Origin: Mercurialis annua
Taxonomy: Eukaryota > Streptophyta > Magnoliopsida > Malpighiales > Euphorbiaceae
Direction: 5' to 3'
Length of the DNA: 64,000 nucleotides
Assembly (NCBI RefSeq): GCF_937616625.2
Contig: NC_065571.1
Location: forward strand, 43,616,651-43,680,650
Positions 1-11,900 of this stretch are shown here, in pieces; position 1 is the stretch's first letter, and every line of letters begins with the position of its first letter. Below the pieces are notes generated by a model, which did no database searches, was not told the origin of the DNA, and worked only from the letters and a program-made list of their open reading frames with translations. Position numbers and translations under genes: made by a program.

Positions 1-463
1 TTTGACCTTAATTGGAAGTATTACATAAGCACTCACTGCGAAGACCAGCCTAACATTCTTTTGATCTTGACAGTTACACTTCTTTGTTAGGTACACTAAG
101 TTTTCACATATCAAACAAGAAATAAGAAAAATATTACTTCAGGGATTGAGTGGAATTAATAGAGCCTCATTCTTATACATAAGTAGGACAATAATTTGGT
201 CAAGAGGATATACATAGCGGACATTATTTCAACACTTGCCAGATTTAAGACTTTCTTTGAAAGACGAAATTAAAAAAAAAAAAAAGTAAAACCATAATTA
301 AAGTTGCAGATATAACAAATAGATACCGGTTGAATTTAAAAGGGTGCCAACAAATCCTGCCTAGATCTTTTGACTGCTAGAGTTAAAAAAAAAACATCAA
401 AAGAGAAATAAAGATAAATACAAATTTTCAAAAATAGTATAAGTAGAGGGAAACCCCAATTAC
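1..463 (-). other. CDT1 intron 2, incomplete
   Basis: This stretch lies downstream, on the minus strand, of the second visible coding exon of the CDT1-like gene. I find no reading frame on the minus strand that continues the conserved domain, so it appears to be intron that runs off the left edge. It is AT-rich with A-runs near 272-285 and 387-394. No other feature is seen. Confidence 0.55.
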
Positions 464-901
464 CTTCCAGTCAACACTTCCACCTGGCGATGAATATTCT
501 GGAAAATTGGTGACATTTTACGCAGACCAAGCAACCGCAATGAACAATTTATACCATCAAACAGTTCTACAATGCCCTTGTGTCTGAAAAAACAGAAACA
601 AAGACACCGAGTATCCGAATCAATTAACTAAAACATTTCATAAGTTGACACGAATGAATCATCAACCAGGATACCTTTCTAGAAGTTCAAATTCCCCCTC
701 TTCAGATTTCATATTTAAAGCCACACTAATCTTCTCAGGAGTTTGTAAAGAAAACTCAGTTCCCAAACTCGGGTTTTCAACAATTCCTGGTTTCCGAGGA
801 GACGGATAAACAAAAGTTGATTCTTTCCCTACATGGTTAGCAATTTCATGCTCACAGTTGAAACCACATTCTTTGGCTTCTTCACATTTACCCTTATCCA
901 T
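464..901 (-). CDS. CDT1: CDT1-like replication licensing factor, 5' part only
   Basis: CDT1 loads the MCM2-7 helicase onto origins in G1 and acts in the nucleus. Two coding exons are visible. Exon 1 is 901-675 and its donor reads AAAG|gtat. Exon 2 is 583-464 with a polypyrimidine-CAG acceptor and a GGAAG|gtaa donor. The ATG at 901 is the first after an in-frame TAA six bases upstream, and a CAG acceptor at 950-952 shows that the 5' UTR is itself spliced. The spliced protein passes from a variable acidic N-terminus with a TPEK motif (near residue 55) into ELFDGINCSLRLLGLRK...FQNIHRQVEVLT. This is the start of the conserved CDT1 winged-helix domain that contacts geminin/MCM in animals; plant CDT1 proteins have the same run. 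The remaining roughly 400 residues lie beyond the left edge. The assignment rests on the domain start only; whether it is the a or b paralogue cannot be told. Confidence 0.82.
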
Positions 902-1199
902 TCTTTAATACGACGTCGAAAAACCGATTAACCTAAAGGGATCTTGAGTCTGCAAAAAGTAATAAAACTTCATTCAAATAAGAAGCAAACATAATGGACA
1001 ATAAATGCTTATAATGAACATTATTAATATATATAAATCAAAACCCGTAAAAATGTTACAGTTTCCTGTGCCAAACGAATCAGATTTCTATAATTTCTTT
1101 CAAAAAAAATTCCAATATCTACAAAACCCTACACGTTGGAACTAAGAATTTCAAACAAAAAGGTTAAAAACTGCAATTATTGAAAATTCTTTAAAAACC
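902..1199 (-). other. CDT1 5' UTR and 5' UTR intron
   Basis: On the minus strand an acceptor (tttttgcag at about 958-950) precedes a short leader (949-902) ending at the ATG. Upstream lies AT-rich intron or leader containing a telo-box-like AAACCCTA at 1124-1131. The start of transcription is not determined. Confidence 0.5.
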
Positions 1200-1490
1200 C
1201 TAAGCCCAGTGTGTATATGGTTGCATAAATAAGGTTGCATAATACCTGTAAGTAAGCAAGTAGACAGTGAAGGCAGAGGGAAAAGGAAGTTGTTTTTCAA
1301 AATCAAAAAATGCTATATTTACACCCAAATCACAATTTTGCCGTTGCCCTTTCAATTTAAAAGAGCGAAAAGGGTCAAATAAACCACGTGGATCAACCGT
1401 GCATTTAGCCCCGGCCATGGGCCGCTTCAGCCCGTAACCCAGCCCAGAACTAGCTAAATTCGGAATTGGGCCAAAACCGGCCCAAACCGG
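1195..1490 (-). promoter_or_regulatory. CDT1 promoter with telo-box, site II and G-box elements
   Basis: A compact GC-richer segment upstream of CDT1 holds AAACCCTAA (telo-box, 1195-1203) directly abutting GCCCA. It also has a CACGTG G-box at 1385-1390 and site II motifs: TGGGCC at 1418-1423, AGCCCA at 1441-1446, TGGGCC at 1467-1472 and GGCCCA at 1479-1484. Telo-box plus site II (TCP-bound) pairs are known from plant promoters active in dividing cells, which fits a licensing factor. The motifs are read directly; the regulatory role is inferred. Confidence 0.6.
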
Positions 1491-1560
1491 TGGAAGATTG
1501 GTTCCGATTGGAGCCACGAGTTTTAGTTTCGAACTGGCGGGTTCATTCCAGACTGAGAAT

Positions 1561-1982
1561 TTTAACTATTTTTTAATAAATAAATATAAATGTATTATTA
1601 AATACATTTATCAAGTATAATAGAAACTATTTGTTTAAATTCATGAACTCTTAAGTATAACGGAAATCAGTTATTTAAAGGACAAATATATACGTTTATT
1701 AGAATAGTTTGTCTTTTCTTTTCTCTGACATAATTTTTTTTTATTAATGTCAATCAAGTAGTTATAAGTATAAAAATTTAGAAAAGGTAGACGATCATTC
1801 TTAATAATCTAACATAGAATAAGATGTGTGAGAAATTATATGCAAAGTATTATTCATAGATTGCCTTGTAAAATAAAAATAAAATTACATAACTAATCAA
1901 ACATAATAATGATCAAATTCTCAACAGAAGGCTAACAAATTTTTTATATAAAAGATCAAGCGTACTCTTTTGTAAATAAAAA
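1561..1982. other. AT-rich intergenic DNA without gene
   Basis: No open frame, RNA gene or clear repeat is seen. The base composition is strongly AT-rich. Confidence 0.6.
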
Positions 1983-1983
1983 A

Positions 1984-3310
1984 GGTTAATGTCATAAAAA
2001 TTGGCTTAATACATCATTTGACCTTTAAACTATACACTTTTATTCTCTGAGACTCTTAAACTAATTTGATATTCTATTGGACCTCTTAACTTTATTTTTT
2101 GTTCTATTTAACCGGTCACTGTAATTTTTTTGCCGATCTAACCTTTTTCATCCAACGTGGCAAAAACGCGTATTTTCAAACGCTTTGAAGCGCGTGAAGG
2201 ATAATTAAAATGCATAACTTGTTCTATTGAACCCCCGAACTACACTATTTTGTTCTATTTGACCCCTAAATTTATTTTATTTTTCTATTGCACCTTCAAA
2301 CTTTTAATTTTTACCCATTTAACCTTCTCAAAAATACAATTATTTAACTTTTATCCATTTAATCTTCTAAAAAAATAAAAAAATATTGAAATTTAGTCAA
2401 ATAATTACATAATATAACTTCTTATACATGTAAAAATTTGTTTACATTTCAATAATGATAAAAGAAGTTTTTTCTGTTTAACGATATTATAAAATATATA
2501 AATTTACTATACTGTGATAATATTAAAAAAAAGAGTAATTTTTTTAAAAAATTACAATTTTTAGTGTATTTCACGAATTTCCAATTATAAAAATTTTAAC
2601 ACACCAGCTTTTAATTTTTTGCAATTTTAAACTTTTCAAATCAATTCTGAATTTTTAAAATTTGTGTTAAAATTGGAAAACACGCTAAATTTCATGATTT
2701 TTAAAGCCTTAAATGATTTTTTTCAAATAATATGTAAAGTACATCATTTTTATTTTAAATTAAAAAAAAATTTGGACTTAATATATTTTTTGACCTCTAA
2801 CCTTACTCTTTTATTCCTATGACCTCTAAATTATTTTAGTATTCCATTAAACCTCTTAACTATTTTTTTTATTCTATTTAACCCCATGTCAGCAATTTTA
2901 TCCACGTCATCGCGCGTGGTGTGCACATTCCGAATGAAGGGTTAAATAGAGCAAAAAAGAGAGTTAAGAGGTCCAAAATAATACGAAATTAGTTTAGAGG
3001 TCGCAGAGAATAAAATGATATAGTTTAGAGGTCAAATGATATATTAAGCCCATAAAAATTCATCAACTTTACATGTTTTTTCAATTTAATCATATTTAAA
3101 AAAAATCATATACATACACCAACTTTCATTTTTTTTTCAAATTCATATACGATGCTGATGGGTCACTCATTCATTGGTCAGTGAATGAGTGTCACGTCAA
3201 CGTGTATGGATTTGGGAAAAATTGAAAGTTGATGTATGTTTATGAGAAGTTTTAAATAATGTGATTAAATTGAGAAAACATTTAAAGTTGATGAATTTTT
3301 ACGATATTAC
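1984..3310. mobile_element. TIR element split by a younger Mutator-like MITE
   Basis: The left terminus GGTTAATGTCATAAAAATT (from 1984) is cut off by the element at 2003-3050. It resumes at 3051 as CATAAAAATTCATCAACTTT and runs to about 3310. The reverse complement of the right end (GGGTAATATCGTAAAAATTC, ending about 3310) matches the rejoined left end through ATTCATCAACTTTA and AATTTAATCA. Without the insertion the element would be about 270 bp. Its own target-site duplication is not clear. Confidence 0.75.
2003..3050. mobile_element. Mutator-like MITE, 1048 bp, 10-bp TSD
   Basis: The flanks carry a perfect 10-bp duplication, CATAAAAATT, at 1993-2002 and 3051-3060. The termini are inverted: GGCTTAATACATCATTTGAC on the left against GGCTTAATATATCATTTGAC on the right (reverse complement). 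Homology continues for about 110 bp, with repeated words for 'gacctctaaact' and 'ttctatttaacc'. A further direct copy of the left arm starts near 2776, so the last 275 bp can also fold as a separate hairpin. No transposase frame exists. The TSD length points to the Mutator superfamily. Confidence 0.88.
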
Positions 3311-4270
3311 CCCTAAAAAGGGACAAAAATAACATTTCATAAAGAATTATAGATAAAATATTGACAAAAAAAGATAGACAATAAAATAAAATTGTTGTAG
3401 CTTTTAAATAATTTCATTTTTATCGCCGAAAAGTTTTAATCTATTTCCAGTTCTCGATTCACATACAAAATTAAATTTGATATGTTCTTCGTTCATGAAT
3501 TTTAACCAATTAAAAAAGATGAAAATATTTATTTTTCGTCGATAAAGTTTAACCAATCAAAACAAAAAATATAAAAATAAATTTGGTTGTTCAAATGCAA
3601 TAAAGCAATATAAAAAAAAGGATGGCTATCGCAAATTGTAAAAATGAACCATTAACGACAACTGAAATAAAAAAAACCTCTTACAACTAGGGTTTTCTAT
3701 TTGAGAAAAGAAGGAGAGAGATATCTATCTTGTATTGTGTTTAATGTTTAATGTTTTATATTTTATATTTTTTTCCTATTTTTTTCTATATAATTATTAC
3801 TTCGTTGACATTGAATGATGTAATATCTCATATTGCTTGAAAACTATGGTTAATGCTTATACACTTCAATCCTTAAGATTAGATAGAGCAATCTAATACT
3901 ACCTAAACTTTTCAATTTAGTATGAGTTTTGTAATTAAAATAAAATTATATTTTTTAATATAAATTTTTAAAATATATTTTTGAACCTGTTGAAACTGTG
4001 AACCGAAACCATCTGGGTTAGAACTTGCCTTGCACCACGTAAAATGCAGTTCATAACAAGTTCACATTATTACTGAACCGTAAAACAACAGTTTCGAACC
4101 GTGGCTAGGTCTATATATGGAACCCGAGTCCATAGTCTTATGTTCCGACGAATCATAAATTCTAACCAAAATTTGAAGTCTCGAGAGAGGAATCACCACC
4201 GGGTTACATTCAATCAAACATTTAATCCTCAATTGAGTACCAAAAGATAAACTTCCATCAAGTTACTCTC
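3311..4270. other. AT-rich intergenic DNA without gene
   Basis: I see no supported gene. A stretch at 3980-4110 with repeated 'gaacc' words and partial inverted symmetry may be an old TIR element, but its ends cannot be placed. Confidence 0.5.
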
Positions 4271-4280
4271 ACAAAATAGA

Positions 4281-7200
4281 CATGTCTCACGACCTAAATT
4301 CTCGGCCTGCAAGTGGGAATGATAGTTTCGAAACTCGTAACAAGTTTAACTTTACCTTTTTTATTTTTCTTACATCATGAGAATTCACGTGTGTGCTTAC
4401 CTTTTGGGAGAGACTTTCATAATTTCACATTTCATATAACACACAACTTTTAACATTAACTTAAGTGTGTTCATAGAATATAAACATCAAAATACATAAA
4501 CATAACATATGTACATGACACCTTATTCAACTATTGTGGTTACTAGAGCCTAAAATTTATACACACAAACGTTTATCAATACGAGACTTCCAGAAAAAGT
4601 AAAACTTAAGTCCACTTCAGTTAAAACTTTTTTTGAAAATATTAGAAAATAATGGGTCAAATTTAGTCTAAATGAGTCCAAATAATTTCACTAACGAACA
4701 TTAATTAATAACAGAAATATTAATTTCATACTTATCCATATGCAACCACCTCAATTAATATACGATACTCCTTTCATTTAACCAAAGGTCTTAGTCGTGA
4801 GAATTTCTTCGAAAATTCACCTTTCAGACTGCGAGTATAACTACTAATGTTCACCACCAACCCGATATAGGTTGCGAGCTACTTTAACATTCACCTATTT
4901 TGTGCTGTGAGTGTGGCTCTAACAATTCAATAAAACCGTTCACTTAATCCATTGATACAGGCTTTGGAAGATTTGGCTTCTACCTTACCGTCTCATATCG
5001 ATAAATTTATATTTCGTTTATCATTTCTTATCTCTAATTTCGATTGTTACAAATGCGCATACAGTCCTATTGCTGCCAAAATAGATAGCTCGTTTCATCA
5101 TGTTCATATCCGTGTACAAATTTATTCGTATGCAATACAATTTAATAAAGCATTTTATATTTAAAAAATGCACTTTATTAATACTCGATGTTAAATATGT
5201 AAATTCAGAGTTGTTTCACTTATTCCTCTCGTTTTTCTTAGTGTTGTTGCTGTTCCGATTCTGAGGCGCTTGAACTCGTTGGATTTATTCATTAATCATA
5301 TGTACATATTTCATCACACAAATATAACGTCCTAACTCTAAAATTAACTCTAGACTCAGACCAACCACGTCAGCATATAATGCTTTATATCCTGCTCATT
5401 TTCTCATATAGTAATATCGTTAACCGATTATAAATTCTATCTTCAATTTTAAAAACCCTTGCTTTTTCACATTTTGCACACATTATAAAACTGTAATACC
5501 TGTATTTTTAATTATTAGTTATGCCACGTATCATGATTTGGACAACCGGAGTTGTGAAAATTTAATTCTAAATTTGAATTGATAAGAAAAATATTTGAGG
5601 TATATTTATTTAAATTATCGGGGTTAATAAAAGTAAATTTATATTTAAATTGAGAAAATAAATATACGGAGAAGGTTATCTCAAATATTGGATTATTATA
5701 TTTAAGTTTGGAAAATATTATTCGCAAAAGTGGGTTTGAGCGGGATTAAGGAAAATCTTAAGAAATTAATATAAAATAATTTAGAAGTCTCGAGATAATA
5801 TTTTTAAGTTCAATATCCACAATATAATTTTAGATTTTTATAGGAAAATGTTGTATTAAAAGTAGATTAGTTTTAATAATTAAGTTTAGTCGATAATTAA
5901 GTAATTGGGTTAAAGTATCGTAAGGCACTTAAATATGAAATAAACTCAATGATCGAATCATGCTTTTAGCCAAGCATGTAAATATGTTAAGTATGGGACA
6001 ATGGAGTCCAGAAACTTCATTTCACTTTCTTTTTATTTCGTTCTCGTCGTACGAAGGAAACGAAGAACGACTATTAGGATTTTCACTCCGCTACTTCAAT
6101 TCTCACGTTTTAACTCTGATTTCTCTGATAATAAGCAATAACTCGAAGTAATTATCATGATTTCAAGATAAATTTTGATATAAGTGGGATTTTTGGTTTA
6201 TTAAAGAATTCGATACGAATTGATGTTTTCTCGTTAATTCGAATATGTTTAATTGCGGAATGGATTGGTTTCTATAGAAAATTAACGAATTGGTGATAAT
6301 AAATGCGTAACTAGAGTCGAAATGGGTCCGAGATTTGATCTCGGAGCTATGCGTAAGCACAACACATATGTTGTGCGGACGCACACCCGTTCCCATTTAT
6401 TAGCTACAAGGTTCATAACTACCACTCTCACTCCTTAGCGCCTGTCTCGGCCTGAGATTTCGGGTCGTGACAAAAAATTTATTCATATTCTTGTCGAACG
6501 AATTCGTAAACTCTAGGCTCGACGTTTTAAATTAACTTTATCCTTTTCGTCGATCGAATTTCATAACTCTTGACCCGACGTAAAAGTCAATACGGTAACC
6601 TGTCGGTGGAGAGCACATGAACTATTGGCCCTTTATAGATATTTCAAACATCTTAAGCGATTGATTATACATTTATAATACATTTCAAAATCATTAATCG
6701 AAAACGATGTTTTAAAATAGTTAGGAGCCTAACCGATAATTCCAAGTTAACGTCAAAAGCTTGTAAACTCAATATGATATTTCCATGTTATTATCCAGCA
6801 TATCATCCTATTAACATTCTTAGTTCATCTTACAAGTAAATCTGTAACGTTAATTTCACGTTTCGTAATTTTTGTCGAAATCTCGTCGTTGTCGCAAAAA
6901 TTGTCGAATCGTATGACTTTCGCAATTTCCACCAAAACCTCAACACTTATCATTTCGACACATTTAACAAGTTATATTTCAGCCACTTAATAATTAAATT
7001 CAAATGGTTGACAAATTTATACATTAACTCGCGTTTCGTCGTAATCGGCGAATCGTTTATGTTTTTGTTAAAATCATTAATCAAGAGAACATTATAATTT
7101 CCACGACGTTGAAGTTTCAGTCAAAGCCAACTAACATTAGATCTTTCGTCAAAATTTTTATTCCTAACAGTCCGAAATTCTTATGGATTTGAATTAGCGA

Positions 7201-7380
7201 TTTTCAAATTTAATCAAATTTTTAGGTTTGGGCCAAAGCCGTAACTTAGGATTTTTCGAGCCGAGTCGCCGTTTAATTTAATTTGAAGAAAAAATTGAAG
7301 AATACATCAAATTTTGAACTTTAAAGAAAGCGTCAAGAACCTCGACGTTTAGTCAACCCGCTTTGATGGTAAAAATTGAT
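4281..7380. mobile_element. Decayed LTR-retrotransposon-like DNA
   Basis: At 6463-6472 the plus strand reads gggtcgtgaca, so the minus strand begins TGTCACGACCC..., a start seen in many plant LTRs. Near 4281 the plus strand has the related TGTCTCACGACCTAAATTCTC. A possible solo LTR on the minus strand is 6472-5169, since TG at 5169 is preceded by AAAAA and 6473-6477 is also AAAAA. The 3 kb are unusually rich in TCG words but contain no long frame. No gag, reverse transcriptase or integrase motif was found, so the call rests on termini only. Confidence 0.35.
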
Positions 7381-7644
7381 AAAAATTGTTATAAAATAGT
7401 TAAACATATAATAAAGTGCACTAAATATATTTTATTTATACCTACTATTAACTTTTTTAATTTAATAAATTTAATTATATTATATACTATTTTTAAAGTT
7501 GTAATTTAATAGTTATTAAAATTAGAAAATCTGAATTTAACCCGTTGGACCGATTAAACTGCGAACTCTCTACAAAGTTGGTTTGGTCTCCGGTATGTTT
7601 TTACAAACATCGATAGTTATATGGATGATGGATTTTAGACTAAG

Positions 7645-7945
7645 TGGTAATTTCCCCCCTCAACTTATAAGTAATGGGCAATTAACATATAAATTAATTT
7701 TATGAGCAAACTAGTCACGAATTTGGTAGTTATTGACAATTAATTTTATTTGGGCAAATTAGCTCACAAGTTGAGGAAGTAAATTGCCAATTTAAGGAAC
7801 AACTAGCTTACAAATTGAGGGATAAAATGGAGTTAGTTGCCCATAATCAACAAGTTCGTGACTAATTTATTTATAAAGTCAATTTATAGTATGTTAATTG
7901 CTCATTACTTATAAGTTGAATTGACAAATTGATATTTAAGTCATG
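7645..7945. mobile_element. TIR MITE, about 300 bp
   Basis: The left arm contains CAACTTATAAGTAATGGGCA, then ATTAACATATAAATTAA and TAGTCACGAA. The reverse complement of the right arm contains CAACTTATAAGTAATGAGCA, ATTAACATA and TAGTCACGAA in the same order. The whole can fold into a hairpin. A diverged relative lies at about 40905-41235. The target-site duplication is not resolved. Confidence 0.7.
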
Positions 7946-7966
7946 GATTTGAAGATGGTCTTCTTG

Positions 7967-8330
7967 GGGTAATTGATTCTAGAGGTCACTGTACTTTTCA
8001 AGAATTGCAAAATGGTGACCGAATTTCAAAACGTCACAAAATGATTACTGAACTTTTAAATATGTGATTTTTGGATGTTTTTAAGTATTTTACGGTCAAA
8101 TTATACATATGTAGTAATCAAAATTTGATTATTTATGACAAATAATGCCTTGTGTTTTATATATACACACAATCAACAAAAAATCGACTCGAAATATTTT
8201 TCTTCAGTGACCAAAAATCCTTCTATCTTAACATAACCAAATATTATAATAATGAAAATGTTATGTTTTGAAGTTCGGTGGCCATTTTGTAATTTTTAAA
8301 AAGTACAGTGACCTCCAAAATTAATTATCC
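7967..8330. mobile_element. Mutator-like MITE, 364 bp, 10-bp TSD
   Basis: A perfect duplication GGTCTTCTTG stands at 7957-7966 and 8331-8340. The inverted ends are GGGTAATTGATTCTAGAGGT and (right, reverse complement) GGATAATTAATTTTGGAGGT, followed by shared CACTGTACTTTT and AAAATGG. A loose fragment of the same terminus (AAGTACAGTGACCTCCAAA) recurs near 8656. Confidence 0.88.
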
Positions 8331-8340
8331 GGTCTTCTTG

Positions 8341-9424
8341 TCTAGCGCGCTTACACATGGCAATACTTAAATGATCAAGCCAATATCCATCCAATTGGTA
8401 ATAAATCACGTGATCTTCAAGTATCAAATCTATGCCTGCTTAACATCTGTCCTTTTTCCACGTGTATCTTAAATAAATGCTCTACGACCGCCCTTGCATG
8501 TAAATTTGTAAGGTGCGGGCCAACGGAATATTTTAAACAAATATGAAATTGATTTACTACTCATTTTTAATTAAAAAATACAATTTTTATCTGATATTAA
8601 TAAATTCATTATAATTTAAAAATATTACTTTTTTTAAAAAAAAATACAATTTTTGAAAAGTACAGTGACCTCCAAATTCATTATAATTTAAAGTATTATT
8701 TAAAAATTATATTTTAATTATTATTCTTTCTAACCAAATCTAAATTTAAACTATCTTATTTATTAAATTTTAAATATAGAAACAAAATAATATTTTATTT
8801 TAAAAAACTTAAACATTATTAAAAAAAATATAATTCCACATAAGTATGATAAATCGAGTTTTATGAGATTCGCCCACCAAGACAAATCTGAGATTCGTCG
8901 AAAAAACCGCTTAAAGAAGAATTCATAAGAATTCGGCTAAATAAACACAAGACTGAACTCCATAGAATTTGATAATCAAATCTGAAAGCGAATATCAAAG
9001 ATTTAAAATCTGAATATAATTCAATATCAATAAAAAAGGATATTATAGAATATCTTGATCTTCTAGAAAAATAAGATACATTTTTATTCGGAATCATACT
9101 CCTATTCGAGAAATATAATCTTATTTAAGAGACTTATTTCTAAATAGACTCACATGCCAAACAAGATTTTTTTTTATTTAGACTCATATGTTAAATAGAA
9201 ATTCCTTTTCTATTCGGACTCTACAAATTATTTCTTCATACTCACTATGAAAGAACTTGAAGTATGCTTATGCACAAATTAATTACGAATTACAGTTAAT
9301 ACCTTTTTAAGTATTTTCTTTTGAAAATAAAAAATAGCTAATATATTTCTTATAAAATAGCAATTTCATTTCATATTATTACACTTCATTAACCAAATAT
9401 AATCTAATTTTTTAGTATTTACTA
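8341..9424. other. AT-rich intergenic DNA without gene
   Basis: Nothing is supported apart from the small MITE-end fragment near 8656. The segment 8850-9240 is slightly less AT-rich, but its frames are short and unlike any protein I know. Confidence 0.5.
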
Positions 9425-9688
9425 CTCCCTCCATCCCACGTAAATAAAAAACGTAGTACTTTCACAAAAATTAAAAAACTCATTAATTATAATTAATTTA
9501 TTAAATTATTTCTACAATGATCTTTAAAATTTTCAAGAGTGAATCATTACGAAGGCATTATATTTATTGCCCATAAAACATAATTATGAGGATATTTTAA
9601 TAATTTTATTTCAAATTGGCATTAAACATGACTATTTTTTTCTTCTTGTCGATAAAATGGCTACCTTTTTTTTATAAGACGGATGAAG
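9425..9688. mobile_element. Stowaway-like (Tc1/mariner) MITE
   Basis: The left end CTCCCTCCATCCCA follows TA at 9423-9424. The right end, read in reverse complement, is CTTCATCCGTCTTA and is followed by TA at 9689-9690. The CTCCCTCCGTCCC terminus and TA duplication are typical of Stowaway elements; the right end has decayed. Confidence 0.75.
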
Positions 9689-9690
9689 TA

Positions 9691-10470
9691 TAATTTTGTG
9701 ATTAAAAATAGAGAATACCAACTTTTATCTATAGACTAATGATGATTTTTCTATCAAAAAGGTTACAACCTTTCATGTTATAAATTTTTACCAGTAGTTT
9801 TTTTAATAATTGGAGAAAGGAAGAGTATTTGTGGAAATGAATGAACTCATGACCTAACAGTTTATTGTTTAACCGTAATATCAATTGAATATAGTTCATT
9901 GGTGAATTTTTGCCTATAGTTATCATAACCTTTTATGGACCAATATAACTTATCATAAATATCTTACTATAATAAATAATTTTTTACAGTTACACGCATT
10001 ATATTAATTATAATAAAAAAGGTTAAATTATATAAATGGTTAGTGTGAAAATGGAGATGCATACGCAATGAAAGTATATGGGAGATGCGAGGGTGATGTA
10101 ATGCTTTGGTATAAGCTTGCGTTAACGTGGAGGGCTACGAATGATGGACGGTGGAAATAAGAATGAATGGTTTTTGTTGTTTAATTGAATGTTTGTTGCT
10201 TTCATATATTCCAAACTCTATTAATTTCAACTCTTTTTTATGCATTTGTCTTGTCCATCTCAATTCCCCCTCGTCCTTCTAAGTTTTTCTATCCTCAAAA
10301 CACTGTTCTAGGAGTCGGACCTACCTATATAAAATCTAAAATCAATCAAGTGTTAGATCTTTCTTAAAATTCAAAACAATACTTCAACATTTGTGAACTA
10401 AAAAATTCGTATAAATTAAAGATAATTTAAACAGTTAAATCATTAAAAATTGTTTACACCAAAATTAAAA
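9691..10470. other. Intergenic DNA without gene
   Basis: No supported gene. A frame near 10185-10367 begins with a non-ATG codon and has no recognisable domain. Confidence 0.45.
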
Positions 10471-10474
10471 TAAT

Positions 10475-11900
10475 CTGAGGCATAGTCAAAGTTTGACCAA
10501 AAGATAATTTCAGAGGTTGATTTCAGAGTTTTGATCAAGGAGTTAATTTCAGAGTTTGACCAGAAGAATAATTTCAGAAGTTGATTTCAGAGTTTTGACC
10601 AAGGTTTGACCAGAAGATAATTCCAAAAGTTGATTTCAGAAGCTGAAACTCAAAACATTAATTCTTCAGATGTTAAAAGTCTGGAAGATTAAAACTCGGA
10701 AGAATAGTCCATACAAAGAAGCCCACAATATTGATGTCAGAAGTCAGAAGCCCAGAAGTCCAAAAACCCACGTGCCTTTTTTTGGAAGCAGTTGAAGAAG
10801 CAGCTTCTGGAACTTCTTAAGGTGGAAAGCAGTGACGAACACAGACTTTTTCTTCAGGGGGGTCCAAATTAAATAGGTTTAATATTTCGAAAGAGTCGAA
10901 CTTTTAAGTATAAGTTTATTTTCTAACCAAATTTTTTAGAATCACCCCATTATAACCTGTTTTGGAAATTTGTTTGCCAATCATTATCAATTTTGAAAAT
11001 AATCGGATTTCCGTCAATGTGACAACCATTTGAAAGATCTAAATATGACAAAAGCTCTTTCTAATTTTAAAATTGGTTATAATTGACATAAAAACTCACA
11101 ATACGGATTAAATTGATGATTTTAAAAGTTTGGTTATGATTTACCTCAAACGTAAATATTTGATATTTTTAAACATTAAGCCAATTAAAAACTATTATAC
11201 ACTTTTAAATAAAAAATGTATACATATAAAATTTCACTTTTAAAAATTAATAGATTTATATAAAACTATCATAATGCTGTATTTTTTTAATATAATTTTC
11301 TCTTTTTACATAAAATTTATTGTTAATCTAAAATATATTCAAAATTATTATAAATAAATTATGTGTATTTGTTAGTTTTTAATACATGCAAATGTTTCGT
11401 GGTAATGGTTTTAAAATGTTGTGGTTTTAATCAGATGAGAAAAATATAGAGAAATTATAAGAGACAAATAGAGTTTATAATAGGACAATATACATGATAA
11501 ATCCCTTAGTCTAACTCATTTCTCTCTAAAACACCCCTATATGTAAATGGATTTTTTTTATTTCAGGGGGGGCCAGTGTCCCCCTTGGCCACTAGCTATA
11601 TCCGTCACTGGTGGAAAGCATCGTGGAGATAGTGGACAGGTGAAAAGTAAAAAATCAAGCGATAATTTTGCAAAGATTATAAATAAGAAGGAACCTGTAC
11701 AATTTTAGCTCCCGATCAAATTCCACAAAAACACGCACAAAGGCAAAAAACACTCAACCTCTGTAATTTTCCATTCTTCAATCAGTAAAGAACTTTATAA
11801 TTAAATTTTTTTGTTTTCATTCAAGTTCTCTTAGTATTAATTTTTGGAGTATTTGTAATAAGGTTAACCAAGTCTCAGTCACTCGTTTTAGAAGTTAATT
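10475..11900 (+). mobile_element. Putative LTR-type element fragment, interrupted by a hAT
   Basis: From 10480 a degenerate direct repeat recurs ('atttcagaagttgatttcagag', 'gaccagaagataattcc'). It is followed by 'gaagtcagaagcccagaagtcc', a composition often seen in plant Copia-type LTRs. After the hAT insert the sequence continues at 11611. A TATAAATAA box at about 11680 precedes the segment 11695-11800, which would fit an LTR promoter and R region. Another direct repeat, 'taatttttggagtatttgtaataaggttaa', appears at 11839 and again near 11897. Neither end is defined. Confidence 0.35.
10830..11610. mobile_element. Non-autonomous hAT-type element, 781 bp, 8-bp TSD
   Basis: A perfect 8-bp duplication GTGGAAAG flanks the element at 10822-10829 and 11611-11618. 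The termini are CAGTGACGAACACAG and, in reverse complement on the right, CAGTGACGGATATAG; both are followed inside by a run of G/C (tcaggggggtcc and caggggggggcc). The TSD length and CAGTGACGG-type end fit the hAT superfamily. No transposase frame is present. Confidence 0.88.

Noticed and set aside
1200..1517. 105-codon frame on the minus strand upstream of CDT1
   Set aside because: It overlaps the site II promoter cluster, shows no domain, and has a proline/glycine start driven by GGCCCA words.
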